A program made the translations under genes and the position numbers. A DNA stretch of 64,000 nt from Burkholderia ambifaria AMMD (GTDB lineage Bacteria > Pseudomonadota > Gammaproteobacteria > Burkholderiales > Burkholderiaceae), in contig NC_008390.1 in NCBI RefSeq assembly GCF_000203915.1, positions 434,001 through 498,000 of the forward strand, written 5' to 3'. Within the stretch, counting starts at the first letter, position 1, and each line of letters begins with the position of its first letter. Below the pieces are notes generated by a model, which was given only the letters and a program-made list of their open reading frames with translations, was not told where the DNA came from and made no database searches. Shown in pieces: positions 8,601 through 17,162 of this stretch.

Positions 8601-9618
8601 TCAACTGGCCCGGCGACAGCTGGTTGCCGCGCGACAGCGACAGCTGCGCGACGCTGATCTCCTTCAGCCCTTCGTACAGCTCCTCGAAGCGCTCGTCGAA
8701 CAGCGCGACGACGTCGCGCTTCTCGTCCGGCTCGTAGGGCAGGGTGGCGCCCCACACGCGGTCGTACTCGTGCTTGTCGCTGCTGCTGAAGAATTCGGTG
8801 AAGCCGGTGATCAGGTCGGCCTTCGTGAACATCACGTAGACCGGCGCGAACACCTCGAGCTTTTCGGTCAGCTCCTGAACGCGCTGACGGAGGTTTTTCG
8901 CGAGGTTGATCGCAAATTCGGGGCGGTTGCCGGTGAGTTCGGCGATGCTCGCGGTGACGATGATGCCGTTGATCGGCGCCTTCGGACGGTAGCGTTTCAG
9001 CAGGCCGAGGAAGCCGAGCCATTCGCTGCGGTCTTCCTCGTGCACCGAGTAGCGGCCGGCCGTGTCGAGCAGGATCCCCTCGGTCGTGAAGAACCAGTCG
9101 CAGTTGCGCGTGCCGCCGATGCCGTGGATCACGGCGCTGTTCTTGTCCGCGAACGGAAACTGCAGGCCGGAGTTCAGCACGGCGCTGCTCTTGCCCGCGG
9201 CCGGGTTGCCGATCACGATGTACCACGGCAGTTCGTACAGCGCGGAGCCGCCCGACACCTGGCCGATCTTCGACGTCTTGATCGTCTTCACCGCGTCGGA
9301 CAGGCGCGTGCGCAGCACGTCGAGGTCGGCGGTCTTCGAGTCGGGCGCGAGCGCGGCCGCGGCCGGCGCGGCGATCTTGCCGGTTTCCGCCTGCTCCTCC
9401 AGCACCTGGCCGAGTTGCTGGTTCGCGCGCTTCACGCGCCAGCGGCGCCACAACGCGACGCCGAGCCACAGCACGAGGATCGCCGCGAAGGCGAGCGCCG
9501 CCCACAGGAGCGGCAGCTGCAGCATGTCGGCGACGATGAAGAGAATCGCCGCTAGCGCGACGATCCCGACAATCGAGAGCGTACGCGGATGAGTCAGCAC
9601 GTTGAGGATGCGTTGCAT
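5677..9618 (-). CDS. tssM: T6SS inner-membrane core protein TssM (IcmF)
   Basis: A 1313-residue protein. Two membrane helices lie at about 14-34 and 38-58, a cytoplasmic GTPase-like domain follows with an intact Walker A (GNPAAGKSS, 137-145), DTAG (185-188) and FTKAD (about 264-268), and a third membrane helix is at about 447-466. A large periplasmic part follows, including a Pro/Ala-rich linker near residues 610-645 and IcmF-type C-terminal domains. TssM forms the trans-envelope complex with TssL and TssJ. The intact P-loop suggests a nucleotide-binding version. The gene heads the minus-strand set tssM-tagF-ompA; tssL and tssJ are not in the window. Confidence 0.97.
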   Translation of the reverse strand: MQRILNVLTHPRTLSIVGIVALAAILFIVADMLQLPLLWAALAFAAILVLWLGVALWRRWRVKRANQQLGQVLEEQAETGKIAAPAAAALAPDSKTADLDVLRTRLSDAVKTIKTSKIGQVSGGSALYELPWYIVIGNPAAGKSSAVLNSGLQFPFADKNSAVIHGIGGTRNCDWFFTTEGILLDTAGRYSVHEEDRSEWLGFLGLLKRYRPKAPINGIIVTASIAELTGNRPEFAINLAKNLRQRVQELTEKLEVFAPVYVMFTKADLITGFTEFFSSSDKHEYDRVWGATLPYEPDEKRDVVALFDERFEELYEGLKEISVAQLSLSRGNQLSPGQLSFPLEFSTIKPSLRAFLATLFENNPFQYKPIFRGFYFTSALQEGETNSAAAQRIAHRFGLDANALPKPHSAFSKNGFFLRDLFSKVIFADRQTVRQFASPTKTRLRYATFFGFVAALALALGGWTWSTIGNQQLVANVQADLDNVTRLQQGRNDLQSRLQAMDILEDRIEQLEQFRRDKPVSVSLGLYQGDRLEQHLLTEYYNGVRQILLAPVSQNLASFMKDVNAHPEQLVPMTRPPESGAVQGGAVPVSTNPPGAAPPAGAAQGASAAAAAAPQQPAAPQGGLYSDASPTNVQDAYNALKTYLMLSDKRHVEQAHLTDQLARFWRGWLETNRGNMPRDEMIKSAERMISFYLSRVTDDDWPMIDANLALVDQTRENLRRVVRGMPARQRVYEEIKARASTRFAPMTIARIVGDGNQGLVAGSYAIPGTFTREAWFDYVQPAIRDAATKELQAKDWVLNTSTQDDLTLEGSPEQIQKTLVGMYKTEYAQHWQKFMQGIAVQGFSSFGQAVDGMNRLGDPQDSPIRKILETAYDQTSWDNPSLANVTIKKAQTGVVNWVKQLFTRSQAGQMAAANIDINGNPAEVPMGPIGQEFIGLARIVATHDGTSMLKGYMDSLSKVRTRFNVIKNQGDPGPGARQLMQQTLDGNGSELADSLKFVDEQMLTGLTDSQRKSLRPLLVRPLMQAFSVVIQPASAEVNKVWNAQVYQPFQSSLATKYPFAANAKVEAGAGEIAQVFGPDGAIAKFVGTTLGPLAVRRGDTLAARTWGDMGIGLTPDFTNGFARWVAPLAGGAAGGAAAAAEPQTVFQILPQPSTGTTEYTIAIDGQQLRYRNTPPQWTNFVWPNPQGSPGATLSATTFDGRTVQLVNEPGRYGLEKLINSAQRKRRPDGTFDLTWIQGSVNVSVTMRIISTSQPTGGGGDQPQQQSLRGLQLPSSVADASAGAAQNATQAGNGAPAAAPAVTAATATNAQGAQ

Positions 9619-9919
9619 AGGACGTTCAGGTTCCGGTGCGATTCAGTGAGGCGACGCAGGCGCGCCGAGCGGCAAGGGTGGCGCTGCGATGTGTCGCCAT
9701 GCTGTCAAACGGGATGAAGGGGGCTGGCATCAATGCGCCCGCGGCATCGGAGAAGGCGCGCGCAATAACGAAAGGACGCTGTGAGAATTAAAACGGATGC
9801 GGCGGCCTGAAAAAATCGCGCACCGGAATGCCCGATCGATTGCGCCGCCCAAATCGTTTCCTGCCGGGTGATTAAAAAGCCCCATGCCGCCCTCATTATT
9901 TCTTGTCCGGCAGCCGTGA
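9619..9919. other. Intergenic stretch between tssM and the M15 peptidase gene
   Basis: These 301 bases hold no convincing gene. A 63-codon minus-strand frame at 9705-9896 lacks protein-like composition and any recognisable motif. The stretch should carry the tssM promoter and the 3' end of the peptidase transcript, but no promoter or hairpin with a T-run is clear to me. Confidence 0.5.
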
Positions 9920-10765
9920 CTAGCTGCCGCGTCCCAGTTTAAAACCGGGTTTATGGTATTCCACGTGCCCGAGATCCATCATCTTCCATCGGCCGCCCCA
10001 GGTCAGTCCGACCTGCTCGGCAACCTGGCCGTACAACTGGTAGCCGCGCATCGCCCACGGATCTTTCTCGGAAATGACCAGCTTGCCGTCGCGCAGGAAC
10101 GCGTTGTCCGTCGCGAGCCCGAACTGGTGGTAACTCTGGAAGGCCGCCGCATTGGTCACGTTGGTGCCCATCTGCGCGAGCCGGTTCTGCCGTTCCGGAC
10201 TCCGATAACCTTCCAGCAGCGCCATCTCGTAACCATATTGTTCGTGCATGATCTTGTAGACCAGCAGCAAACGCGTACGGAAATCGGGATCCAGCAGGTT
10301 CCAGTCGCGGCTCGCATCCTTCAGCGCCGGCCGCACCTGTTCGACTTCCTTCGTGGCAAAGACTTCCGGCGGCAACGGCGGCGGCGGCACGAGTTGTTCG
10401 CCCTGCAGCAGCGCGGCGATCTTCTCGTCTGGCACGCGCGCCGTGTCGTCGTACTGAAATAATTGCCGACCGCGTAACGCAATGGCCACCAATGGCGGCG
10501 TCGCAAGAATACCTGCCGACACCATAATCATCAAGCGCCGCCGAACCAGTAAATTTTGCACGCCACTTAATGCGCCGCGCGTCGCGGTTGCCGATTTAAC
10601 AATTTGACTGCGCGTGCGTGCGGCGCGATCGTTCGCGCGGCGCGTCATGCGGCCGTGAAACTGGGCGACCGATTCGAAAACGGTCGCCCGGATACCCGGT
10701 AAAAGCAACAGGGCCGCGACCGCGACGGCAAGGGCGAAATAGGCGACGAGTGCGACGGCAATCAA
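9920..10765 (-). CDS. Membrane-anchored M15-family peptidoglycan peptidase, TagX-like
   Basis: A 281-residue protein read from TTG 10765; no ATG or GTG gives a full-length protein. An N-terminal membrane helix (4-23) and a second one (77-97) precede a C-terminal VanY/M15 peptidase domain. The zinc site is complete: H213 and D220 in SYHQFGLATD, and H267/H271 in GHVEYH. The domain also has YRSPERQNRL. M15 enzymes cut peptidoglycan stem or cross-link peptides. In Acinetobacter the related T6SS protein TagX is a membrane-tethered L,D-endopeptidase that makes room for the apparatus. A T6SS role here is inferred from location beside tssM. Confidence 0.85.
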   Translation of the reverse strand: MIAVALVAYFALAVAVAALLLLPGIRATVFESVAQFHGRMTRRANDRAARTRSQIVKSATATRGALSGVQNLLVRRRLMIMVSAGILATPPLVAIALRGRQLFQYDDTARVPDEKIAALLQGEQLVPPPPLPPEVFATKEVEQVRPALKDASRDWNLLDPDFRTRLLLVYKIMHEQYGYEMALLEGYRSPERQNRLAQMGTNVTNAAAFQSYHQFGLATDNAFLRDGKLVISEKDPWAMRGYQLYGQVAEQVGLTWGGRWKMMDLGHVEYHKPGFKLGRGS

Positions 10766-10886
10766 GGAAATCCCCGGAAATTGGAATTGATTGTGTTTTG
10801 CAATGCTTGCTCTTAGAATCAGGCTGCCTTGAGAGGCCGGGCTATATTATCGCGGTGAATTAAACCAGGATTCAATGAGACGCTGA

Positions 10887-11858
10887 ATGAGTGCGCCGGA
10901 AAATTCAAATTCGAAAACCCCGCCCAGCCTGCTGTCCGATACCAAACCGGCAGGCGGGGGCGGGCCGCAGCAATCGCGCATTCTCGCGAATCTGGAAGGA
11001 CGTGTCACGCCGCCAGCCGAGGCCCCGCGCCGTTCGCTGAAGGGGCCGATCGCGGCCGTCGTCGCGCTCGTGGTCGCCGTCGGCGGCTGGGGCGCGTGGC
11101 GCTGGCAGCAGCAATCGGGCGAGCAGGCCGTCGTCGCCGCCGCGCCCGTGCCGGCACCGGCGAAGGTCGAGACGGCCAGCGGCGGCGCCCCGCAGGTCGC
11201 GCAGAATGCAGCGTCGGCCGCGCCCGCCGCGCAACCCGCGACGATTGTCAATGACGATGCCGCGTCCCAGACCGTTGCGTCCGCATCCCCTGCGTCGGGC
11301 GCCGACAGCAGCCGCTTGTCGCGCGCGCTCGCGAGCGGTGCCGACGATGCATCGGGCGCAGCCACGGCAGGCGCCGCCACAGCAGGCGCTGCCACGGCCG
11401 CCGCCGCAGCGGCGACGAAAACGGCGAAGGCCGACACCGCGAAGGGCGACAAGGTCGCCGCACACGGCAAGGCCGATGCGAAGGCCGACACGAAGGCGGA
11501 TGCCCGCAAGCATCACAAGGAACAGCAGGCGGAGCTCGCGCAGGCGAAGAAGCGTCGCGAAGCGACGACCCGTACCGCGAGCGCGAAGGCGTCCGGCAAG
11601 GACGATCCGGATGCGGATCTGCTCGCCGCGCTCGTCGCCCGCACGAAGCCGGCCGACAAGAAGGCCGCCGCACAGAAGGGGCAGGCCGTGCCGACCAAGA
11701 CGGCCGCCACGACGGGCGGTTCGCTCGCATCGCGCGTGAAGGATTGCTCGGAGCGCGGTTTCTTCGAGGATCAGCTGTGCCGCTGGCGCGTCTGCGACGG
11801 CCACTGGGGCAAGGATCCGGCCTGCCCGACCGCCGCGCAGTCGGAGCCGCGGCAGTAA
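10887..11858 (+). CDS. Single-pass membrane protein, Ala/Lys-rich stalk and Cys-rich C-terminus, in T6SS cluster
   Basis: A 323-residue protein with a short N-terminal cytoplasmic part, one membrane helix (about 53-72, PIAAVVALVVAVGGWGAW) and a long low-complexity Ala/Lys/Asp stalk (about 75-275). The compact C-terminal tail (about 285-320) has four cysteines in DC, QLCRW, RVCDG and PACP, plus several aromatic residues. The topology implies a periplasmic tail, where the cysteines could form disulfides. It is divergent from the M15 gene (121 bp apart) and is followed by a strong terminator. I do not recognise a named family. Position at the end of the T6SS cluster suggests an accessory envelope factor, which is inference. 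Confidence 0.75.
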   Translation: MSAPENSNSKTPPSLLSDTKPAGGGGPQQSRILANLEGRVTPPAEAPRRSLKGPIAAVVALVVAVGGWGAWRWQQQSGEQAVVAAAPVPAPAKVETASGGAPQVAQNAASAAPAAQPATIVNDDAASQTVASASPASGADSSRLSRALASGADDASGAATAGAATAGAATAAAAAATKTAKADTAKGDKVAAHGKADAKADTKADARKHHKEQQAELAQAKKRREATTRTASAKASGKDDPDADLLAALVARTKPADKKAAAQKGQAVPTKTAATTGGSLASRVKDCSERGFFEDQLCRWRVCDGHWGKDPACPTAAQSEPRQ

Positions 11859-11890
11859 TCTTCGGCTTCGCGCCGGCTCGCTTATCGCAC

Positions 11891-11923
11891 ATGCGCCGCC
11901 CAATGGGCGGCGCATTGCTTTTT
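11891..11923 (+). terminator. Intrinsic terminator closing the T6SS region
   Basis: A perfect 11-bp stem (ATGCGCCGCCC / GGGCGGCGCAT) with an AAT loop, followed by a T-rich run, 32 bp after the membrane-protein stop. Confidence 0.85.
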
Positions 11924-12071
11924 GGGATAGGCTGACGAGGCCGGGACGGTGCGTATGTGACAGTGTCACGAGAACGTCACATCCGTCGGGCATACGTTTC
12001 GTTTCATTTCCCGGCGTGGCGCCGCGAGGCGCGATGCGCGGCGCGGCGCGCGCCGCACGACCTTCGACACG

Positions 12072-13100
12072 ATGGACCTGATCGTACAGACTTACGGTGC
12101 CGATACGTCCGGCATGGTGTGCGGATTCCGCTTCGTCCCGGGCGGAGCGGGCGTGATGCTCGACGCCGAAGCGGCCGCGGCATGGCTGCGCACGTGCCGC
12201 GCGCGCGATGCGAGCGCCTCGGACGATTTCGTCTGGCTGCATTTCAATCTGGCGCACGGCGCGAGCGAGCGCTGGATGCGCACCCACCTCGGATTGCCCG
12301 ACAGCTTCTTCGAATTCCTGCACGAAGGGTCGCGTTCGACGCGCATCGAGCAGGAGGACGGCGCACTGCGTGCGATCGTCAACGACGTGATGTTCAATCT
12401 CGAACTGACGCCGTCGGAAATCGCGACGCTGTTCGTGCACGTCGAACGGCGCATCATGGTCACCGCGCGGCTCAAGCCGCTGCGCTCGGTCGACACGCTG
12501 CGCGCAGGCGTGCGCGACGGCGAGCGGTTCCGGTCGCCGGTCGAGCTGCTCGTGCACCTGCTGCACGACCAGGCCGACCTGCTGATCCAGATCATGCGGC
12601 GCACGAGCGTCGACGTCGATCGCATCGAGGATCGCTTCCTGTCGCAGCGGCTCACGTCGAATCGCGTCGAACTCGGCGCGATGCGCCGCACGTTGACGCG
12701 CCTGCAGCGCATGCTGGCGCCCGAGCCCGGCTCGATCTTCCGGCTGCTCGCGAAACCGCCCGCGTGGCTGCATCCCGAAGACGTGCAGGAGCTGCGCGAG
12801 TCGACCGAGGAGTTCTCGCTCGTGCTCGCCGATCTGTCCGGGCTCAACGAGCGGATCAAGCTGTTGCAGGAAGAGATCGGCTCACGCCTCGACGAGCAGA
12901 ACAACCGGACGCTGTTCACGCTGACGCTCGTGACCGTGATCGCGCTGCCGATCAACATCGTCGCGGGCTTCTTCGGGATGAACGTCGGCGGCGTGCCGTT
13001 CTCCGAGAACAAGCACGGCTTCTGGCTGATGGTGCTGCTCGTCGCGGGCTTTACCGCGCTCGCCGCGTGGTGGGCGTTTCGTCGGCGCGACGATCGCTAG
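12072..13100 (+). CDS. zntB: CorA/ZntB-family divalent cation transporter
   Basis: A 342-residue protein with a large N-terminal cytoplasmic domain, a long helix (about 170-280) and two C-terminal membrane helices. The first helix ends with the family signature GMN (FFGMNVGGVPF, near residue 300). CorA proteins carry Mg2+/Co2+; the ZntB branch carries Zn2+. The GMNVGG form and overall match favour ZntB, but the substrate is not proven by sequence. It stands alone between two terminators. Confidence 0.82.
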   Translation: MDLIVQTYGADTSGMVCGFRFVPGGAGVMLDAEAAAAWLRTCRARDASASDDFVWLHFNLAHGASERWMRTHLGLPDSFFEFLHEGSRSTRIEQEDGALRAIVNDVMFNLELTPSEIATLFVHVERRIMVTARLKPLRSVDTLRAGVRDGERFRSPVELLVHLLHDQADLLIQIMRRTSVDVDRIEDRFLSQRLTSNRVELGAMRRTLTRLQRMLAPEPGSIFRLLAKPPAWLHPEDVQELRESTEEFSLVLADLSGLNERIKLLQEEIGSRLDEQNNRTLFTLTLVTVIALPINIVAGFFGMNVGGVPFSENKHGFWLMVLLVAGFTALAAWWAFRRRDDR

Positions 13101-13135
13101 CTAGTCCTTGCCGGTGCGGCGCGAACGATACCGAC

Positions 13136-13164
13136 AAAAAAACAGGCCCCGCATGCGGGGCCTG
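13136..13164 (-). terminator. Terminator for the M1 peptidase gene
   Basis: A perfect 22-base palindrome (CAGGCCCCGC and its complement, 13143-13164) with seven A on its left side. Read on the minus strand this is a hairpin plus T7, about 70 bp past the peptidase stop. Confidence 0.85.
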
Positions 13165-13233
13165 CCGAAGGACGTGAGGACTTGAACGCCGGCCGGCGCC
13201 GCGAACCGCGCGGCACCGGCCGGCCGGACAACG

Positions 13234-15402
13234 TTACTGAACCAGCGTCTTGCGCGGCTTGAACATGCCCTGATAGCGCAGCGACGGACGTTCCTTCGCC
13301 GTCGGCGCGATGCCGCCGAAGCTCGGCGTCTGGCGCAGCTTCATCGCGGCCGGCGAAGCGACCGAGCCGATCGACGTCGAACGCGAAGCCGGCGCGAGGT
13401 TGTTCGCGACGAGCAGCGCGGCCTCGCTCTTCAGGTTCGCGAGCAGCACCGGATCGGTCGAGCCGTTGACCTGCGTGAGCAGGCCGCTCCACGCGGCGTC
13501 GCTGTAGTTCACGACGTAGTAGTCGAGGCCGCTCGGATCGGCGACCACGCCCGTGCAGCCGTCGATCCGCGTCTGCGCCTGCGTATCCTTCAGCGCGAGC
13601 GTCGTGTGTTTCGCGAGACCCTGGCCGTACGCGAGCGTGATCGGCACCGTCCATTGCAGGCCCGGATACGCGTTCTTGTTCGGGAACGGCTGCTGTTTCA
13701 GCGTGACGATCGTCTGGTTCTTCGTCATGTCGCACTGCGTGTCGAGCGAGATCAGGGGCACGCCCGTCTGGCGCACGTAGCTGTCGCCGATCGGGCCGAC
13801 CGACTGGCCGCTCGCCTTCGACAGCGCATCCCACAGGCGCTTCGGCGTGCCGTTGCCGAACGAGTAGTCGACCAGATACTGCTGCAGGCCCTGGCGCAAC
13901 GTCTGCTCGCCGAGATAGTTCTCGAGCGTCTTCAGCACGTGGCCGCCCTTGTCGTACGTGAACGCGCTCGCGCTCAGCACGAAGTCGTTCGACGCCCAGT
14001 CGTTGAAGTTCGGCGCGACCGGGAACGCGTTCGGGCCGATGTCGCGATTGATCACGCGGTACTTGTTCTTCACCTGGTCGAGCCAGCTGAACTCGTCGGG
14101 GAAGAACTGGATCGTGGTCTTCGTCTCGAAGAACGTCGCGAACGACTCGTTGAGCCAGACGTTGTCCCACCAGTCGGTCGTGACGAGGTCGCCGAACCAC
14201 TGGTGCGCGACTTCGTGCGTGAGCACCTCGTTACCGTAACGCGACATCGGCTGGCCCGGCTGCGGCAGGATGTCGTCGGCGAACTCGAGGATCGATCCCC
14301 AGTTCTCCATCCCGCCGAAGTTCAGGTCCTTCTGCTCCTTGAACGCGTCGTTCGCGGCGACCGTATCGAACTTCGTCAGCGGCAGCGGGATGCCCGTGTA
14401 GCGGTAGTAGTAGTCGAGCGCCTGCTTGGTGCGGTCCATCGCGGGCTTCGCCCAGTCGCTCATGCCCGGCGGCGTGAACACGCGCAGGTGCAGGCCGCCC
14501 TTGCCGCCCGGCAGCGGGCTCGAGAAATCGTCCTCGTAGGTGTCGAACATGCCGCCGCCGAAGAACAGCAGGTACGACGGCATCGGCGGGGTCTTCTCGA
14601 ACTGCACGAGCTTGTAGCCGCCGCCGACGTTGGTCGCCGGCTTCTCGGCCGCGTTCGACACGACGCGCCAGCTTTGCGGCACTTCGGCCGTCACTTCATA
14701 GGTCGGACGGAACGCCGGCTCGTCCCAGCCCGGGAACCACTGGCGCGACAGGTTGGTTTCGCCCTGCGTGAGGATCGCGCCGCTCGTCTTGCCGTCGGTG
14801 CCCTTCAGGTCGACGCGGAACACGCCTTCCGCGGCCGAGCAGCCCGGATACGGATCGTCGCCGCAACTGCCGCCCGTCTGCGTGGCCGGATCGTCGTACG
14901 ACTTGAAGTTGATGATGCCCGACCACTCCATGTGCAGCGAATAGTTGCCCGGCGCGATCGTGCCGGCCACGGGGCGCAGCTGGTAGAAGTCGCCCTTGTC
15001 CTGCGGCGTCGCGATCAGCTGGATGTTGCCCGGCTGCAGCGTGATGCGGCCGTTCGTGAACTTGATCCGGTGGCCGGCGATCACGATGTTGTTGACCGGC
15101 TTCAGCACCTTGATTTCGACGTCGGCGCGCCCGTCGAACGCGTCCAGCGCGTCGTTCGGGCGGAACCACAGCCGGTAGTTGACCGGTACCACGGTGTCCG
15201 GCAGCTCGACAGGCGACACGCTCTTGTCGACATTGGACGCGCTCGGCGGCGTGTTGGCGGCGGGCGCCGAGCCCGAGTGCGGCGCGCCGGCCGAGCTGAG
15301 TGCGGAAGCCGAGCCCACGCCGCCGTCGTCGCCGCCGCAACCGGCGAGTGCGAGTGCGGCGACCAGCGGTAGATAACGCATCTTGTGAATGTTGATCGAC
15401 AT
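13234..15402 (-). CDS. M1-family metallo-aminopeptidase, predicted lipoprotein
   Basis: A 722-residue zinc aminopeptidase with an export signal and lipobox (ALAGC22), then a Gly/Ser-rich linker. The catalytic set is complete: substrate-anchoring GGMEN (363-367), HEVAH (396-400) and E419 in LNESF. Upstream is the FPGWDEP segment. M1 enzymes cut N-terminal residues from peptides; this one would act at the outer membrane or in the periplasm. It is shorter than many M1 enzymes (850-900 residues), with little beyond about 300 residues after the zinc site, so the usual long helical C-terminal domain appears reduced. A second ATG at residue 8 is an alternative start. It is followed by its own terminator. 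Confidence 0.9.
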   Translation of the reverse strand: MSINIHKMRYLPLVAALALAGCGGDDGGVGSASALSSAGAPHSGSAPAANTPPSASNVDKSVSPVELPDTVVPVNYRLWFRPNDALDAFDGRADVEIKVLKPVNNIVIAGHRIKFTNGRITLQPGNIQLIATPQDKGDFYQLRPVAGTIAPGNYSLHMEWSGIINFKSYDDPATQTGGSCGDDPYPGCSAAEGVFRVDLKGTDGKTSGAILTQGETNLSRQWFPGWDEPAFRPTYEVTAEVPQSWRVVSNAAEKPATNVGGGYKLVQFEKTPPMPSYLLFFGGGMFDTYEDDFSSPLPGGKGGLHLRVFTPPGMSDWAKPAMDRTKQALDYYYRYTGIPLPLTKFDTVAANDAFKEQKDLNFGGMENWGSILEFADDILPQPGQPMSRYGNEVLTHEVAHQWFGDLVTTDWWDNVWLNESFATFFETKTTIQFFPDEFSWLDQVKNKYRVINRDIGPNAFPVAPNFNDWASNDFVLSASAFTYDKGGHVLKTLENYLGEQTLRQGLQQYLVDYSFGNGTPKRLWDALSKASGQSVGPIGDSYVRQTGVPLISLDTQCDMTKNQTIVTLKQQPFPNKNAYPGLQWTVPITLAYGQGLAKHTTLALKDTQAQTRIDGCTGVVADPSGLDYYVVNYSDAAWSGLLTQVNGSTDPVLLANLKSEAALLVANNLAPASRSTSIGSVASPAAMKLRQTPSFGGIAPTAKERPSLRYQGMFKPRKTLVQ

Positions 15403-16046
15403 GACTGAAACCTCGATTGTTGAAAGAATCGTTCAGTGCTGCGAAAACGCCGGCAAAGACAATCCCTCGCCGTTAATCAGCGGCGATGAGAAATGCCAAT
15501 GACGGATTATTCGAAAAGACGGTCAGTCGACTACGTGAAGGTAATCATCGTTTACTGCCCCCTCTGTGTTTCCGGATGTCGGTTAACTTGCCGGTTCAAA
15601 ATGGCCGTGCGCGTGTTGTACTGAATTGATTTCGCGCGCACGACACGCGGCCGCCCGCCCTGCACGGGCGTGCATTCCCTTTGAACCGACGACCCACGGG
15701 GCTGGCCGTACCAGGCCGCCGGACGGAAGGACGGCGTGTCGCCGTTCCGTAAAATCGCCGTCATGCGGCATCAAGGTTTGTCGGCCTGCTCGAAGGATGC
15801 GTAAATATACTTGATGGTTTTGGGTTAAGGAAACGAAAAAATTAGAAAGTGGCTCGATTGAGTTTTTCGTGTGCCATTGAATGCAGGCAGGCATTAATTC
15901 ACTTTCCGTTTAGCTCCCGCTTTCCGTAGTTTTAATCTATTAACGATCTCGGCGCTACGCGAAAACTACGAATTCCGGGGTGGCGGGGCGCGCTCGGTAC
16001 AATGCATCGACAACCTGTCGATCGATTGCCGCAAGGAGGCCAGCCG
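15403..16046. other. Long intergenic stretch, no gene supported
   Basis: About 640 bp between divergent genes. It is locally AT-rich (about 15780-15950) compared with its surroundings. Short frames on both strands have no protein-like composition. It must hold the promoters of the M1 peptidase (leftward) and the LEA-type lipoprotein (rightward). A small hairpin (ACGGCG-TGT-CGCCGT, about 15732-15747) has no T-run. I see nothing decisive. Confidence 0.4.
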
Positions 16047-16541
16047 ATGCCACGAGCCCTGTTCCTTATCGCGCCGCTGCGCGCCGTGCTGCTGCTGTTC
16101 GCCGCCGCCTTCGTGCTCGGCGGTTGCGCGGGCTTCACGCGCGAGCCCGTGAGCGTGTCCGTCGCCGGGCTCGACCCGCTGGTCGGGCAGGGCCTCGAGA
16201 TGCGCTTCAGCCTGAAGCTGCGCGTGCAGAACCCGAATGACACGCCGATCGAATACGACGGCATTTCGGTCGCGCTCGACCTGAACGGCACGCCGTTCGC
16301 GAGCGGCGTCAGCGATCGCTCGGGCGTCGTGCCGCGTTTCGGCGAGGCGGTGATCGACGTGCCCGTTTCGGTCTCGGCGTTCGCCGCCGCGCGGCAGGCG
16401 TGGAACCTGCCCGGCGCGGCGGCCAGCGGCGAGCTGCCGTACGCGTTGCGCGGGCGGCTCGCGGGCGGTGTGCTCGGCAGCGTGCATTTCCGCGACGCGG
16501 GCACGTTGCGCATGCCGGCGACGCCGGGATGGGGCGGGTAG
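16047..16541 (+). CDS. LEA type 2 / WHy-domain lipoprotein
   Basis: A 164-residue lipoprotein. The signal peptide ends in LGGC (residues about 25-28), followed by one LEA2/WHy-like beta domain with the typical LKLRVQNPNDTPIEYDGISVALDLNG. Proteins of this fold are linked to desiccation and stress in plants and occur as small envelope lipoproteins in proteobacteria; no biochemical role is established. The start at 16047 is fixed by an AAGGAGG site at 16033-16039. A longer reading from 16002 is not needed. Confidence 0.8.
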   Translation: MPRALFLIAPLRAVLLLFAAAFVLGGCAGFTREPVSVSVAGLDPLVGQGLEMRFSLKLRVQNPNDTPIEYDGISVALDLNGTPFASGVSDRSGVVPRFGEAVIDVPVSVSAFAAARQAWNLPGAAASGELPYALRGRLAGGVLGSVHFRDAGTLRMPATPGWGG

Positions 16542-16690
16542 ATGTGCTGGCAACGTCGGCCAAATGTCACGAAAAGTTGACGAATTAACAGTCTTCAACA
16601 GTCTGCTTGGCGGAAGTTGGATTGTGGTGGTTGCGGCTCCTACACTGGTCAATGTCCGAGGGTCGGACGTTCTTTTAGGAGAGTAACCAC

Positions 16691-17023
16691 ATGGCTGCAA
16701 AGTTCGAGATCAAAAAGGCGACGAACGGTCAGTACTTCTTCCATTTGAAGTCGGCGAATGGCGAGATCATCCTCGCGAGCGAGCGGTACGAGGAGAAGCG
16801 CGGCGCGCAAACCGGCATCGCTTCCGTCCGCGAGAATGCGCCGCTGGACGAACGTTATGAGCGGAAGGTCGCGCACAACGGCGAGTACATGTTCAACCTG
16901 AAGGCCGCAAACCGCCAGGTTATCGGTACGAGTGAAACGTACAAGAGCACGCAAGGCCGCGACAACGGTATTGCTGCCGTCAAGCGCGACGCGCCTGTCG
17001 CAGAGACTTTCGATCTCGCCTGA
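16691..17023 (+). CDS. YegP-like protein with two DUF1508 repeats
   Basis: A 110-residue protein made of two tandem DUF1508 units. Repeat 1 is FEIKKATNGQYFFHLKSANG and repeat 2 YERKVAHNGEYMFNLKAANR, each followed by a conserved I(G/L)xSExY element and a GIAxV element. The fold is small and beta-rich and the function unknown. A good ribosome site (AGGAGAG) lies just before the ATG. It is monocistronic, with a terminator immediately downstream. Strongly biased codons and a clean leader suggest it may be well expressed (inference). Confidence 0.9.
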   Translation: MAAKFEIKKATNGQYFFHLKSANGEIILASERYEEKRGAQTGIASVRENAPLDERYERKVAHNGEYMFNLKAANRQVIGTSETYKSTQGRDNGIAAVKRDAPVAETFDLA

Positions 17024-17034
17024 TAGACGATCGT

Positions 17035-17078
17035 GCCGCGGCAAACGCCTTCGGGCGGGCGCCGCGGCCCCCGTTTTT
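17035..17078 (+). terminator. Terminator after the DUF1508 gene
   Basis: An outer stem GCCGCGGC (17035-17042) pairs with GCCGCGGC (17061-17068). An inner stem CGCC-TTCG-GGCG has a stable tetraloop. A T5 run is at 17074-17078. Confidence 0.75.
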
Positions 17079-17162
17079 GCGAGGCCGGACAAAGCGCGGT
17101 ATGGTGTCGTCCGCGCGGTGAATTCTCGCCGCCTGTCTGAAGCCAACCGTAGCCGAGCTCGC

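Noticed and set aside
15552..15894. Short minus-strand frames in the intergenic region before the LEA-type gene
   Set aside because: No ribosome sites, biased composition, mutually overlapping frames.
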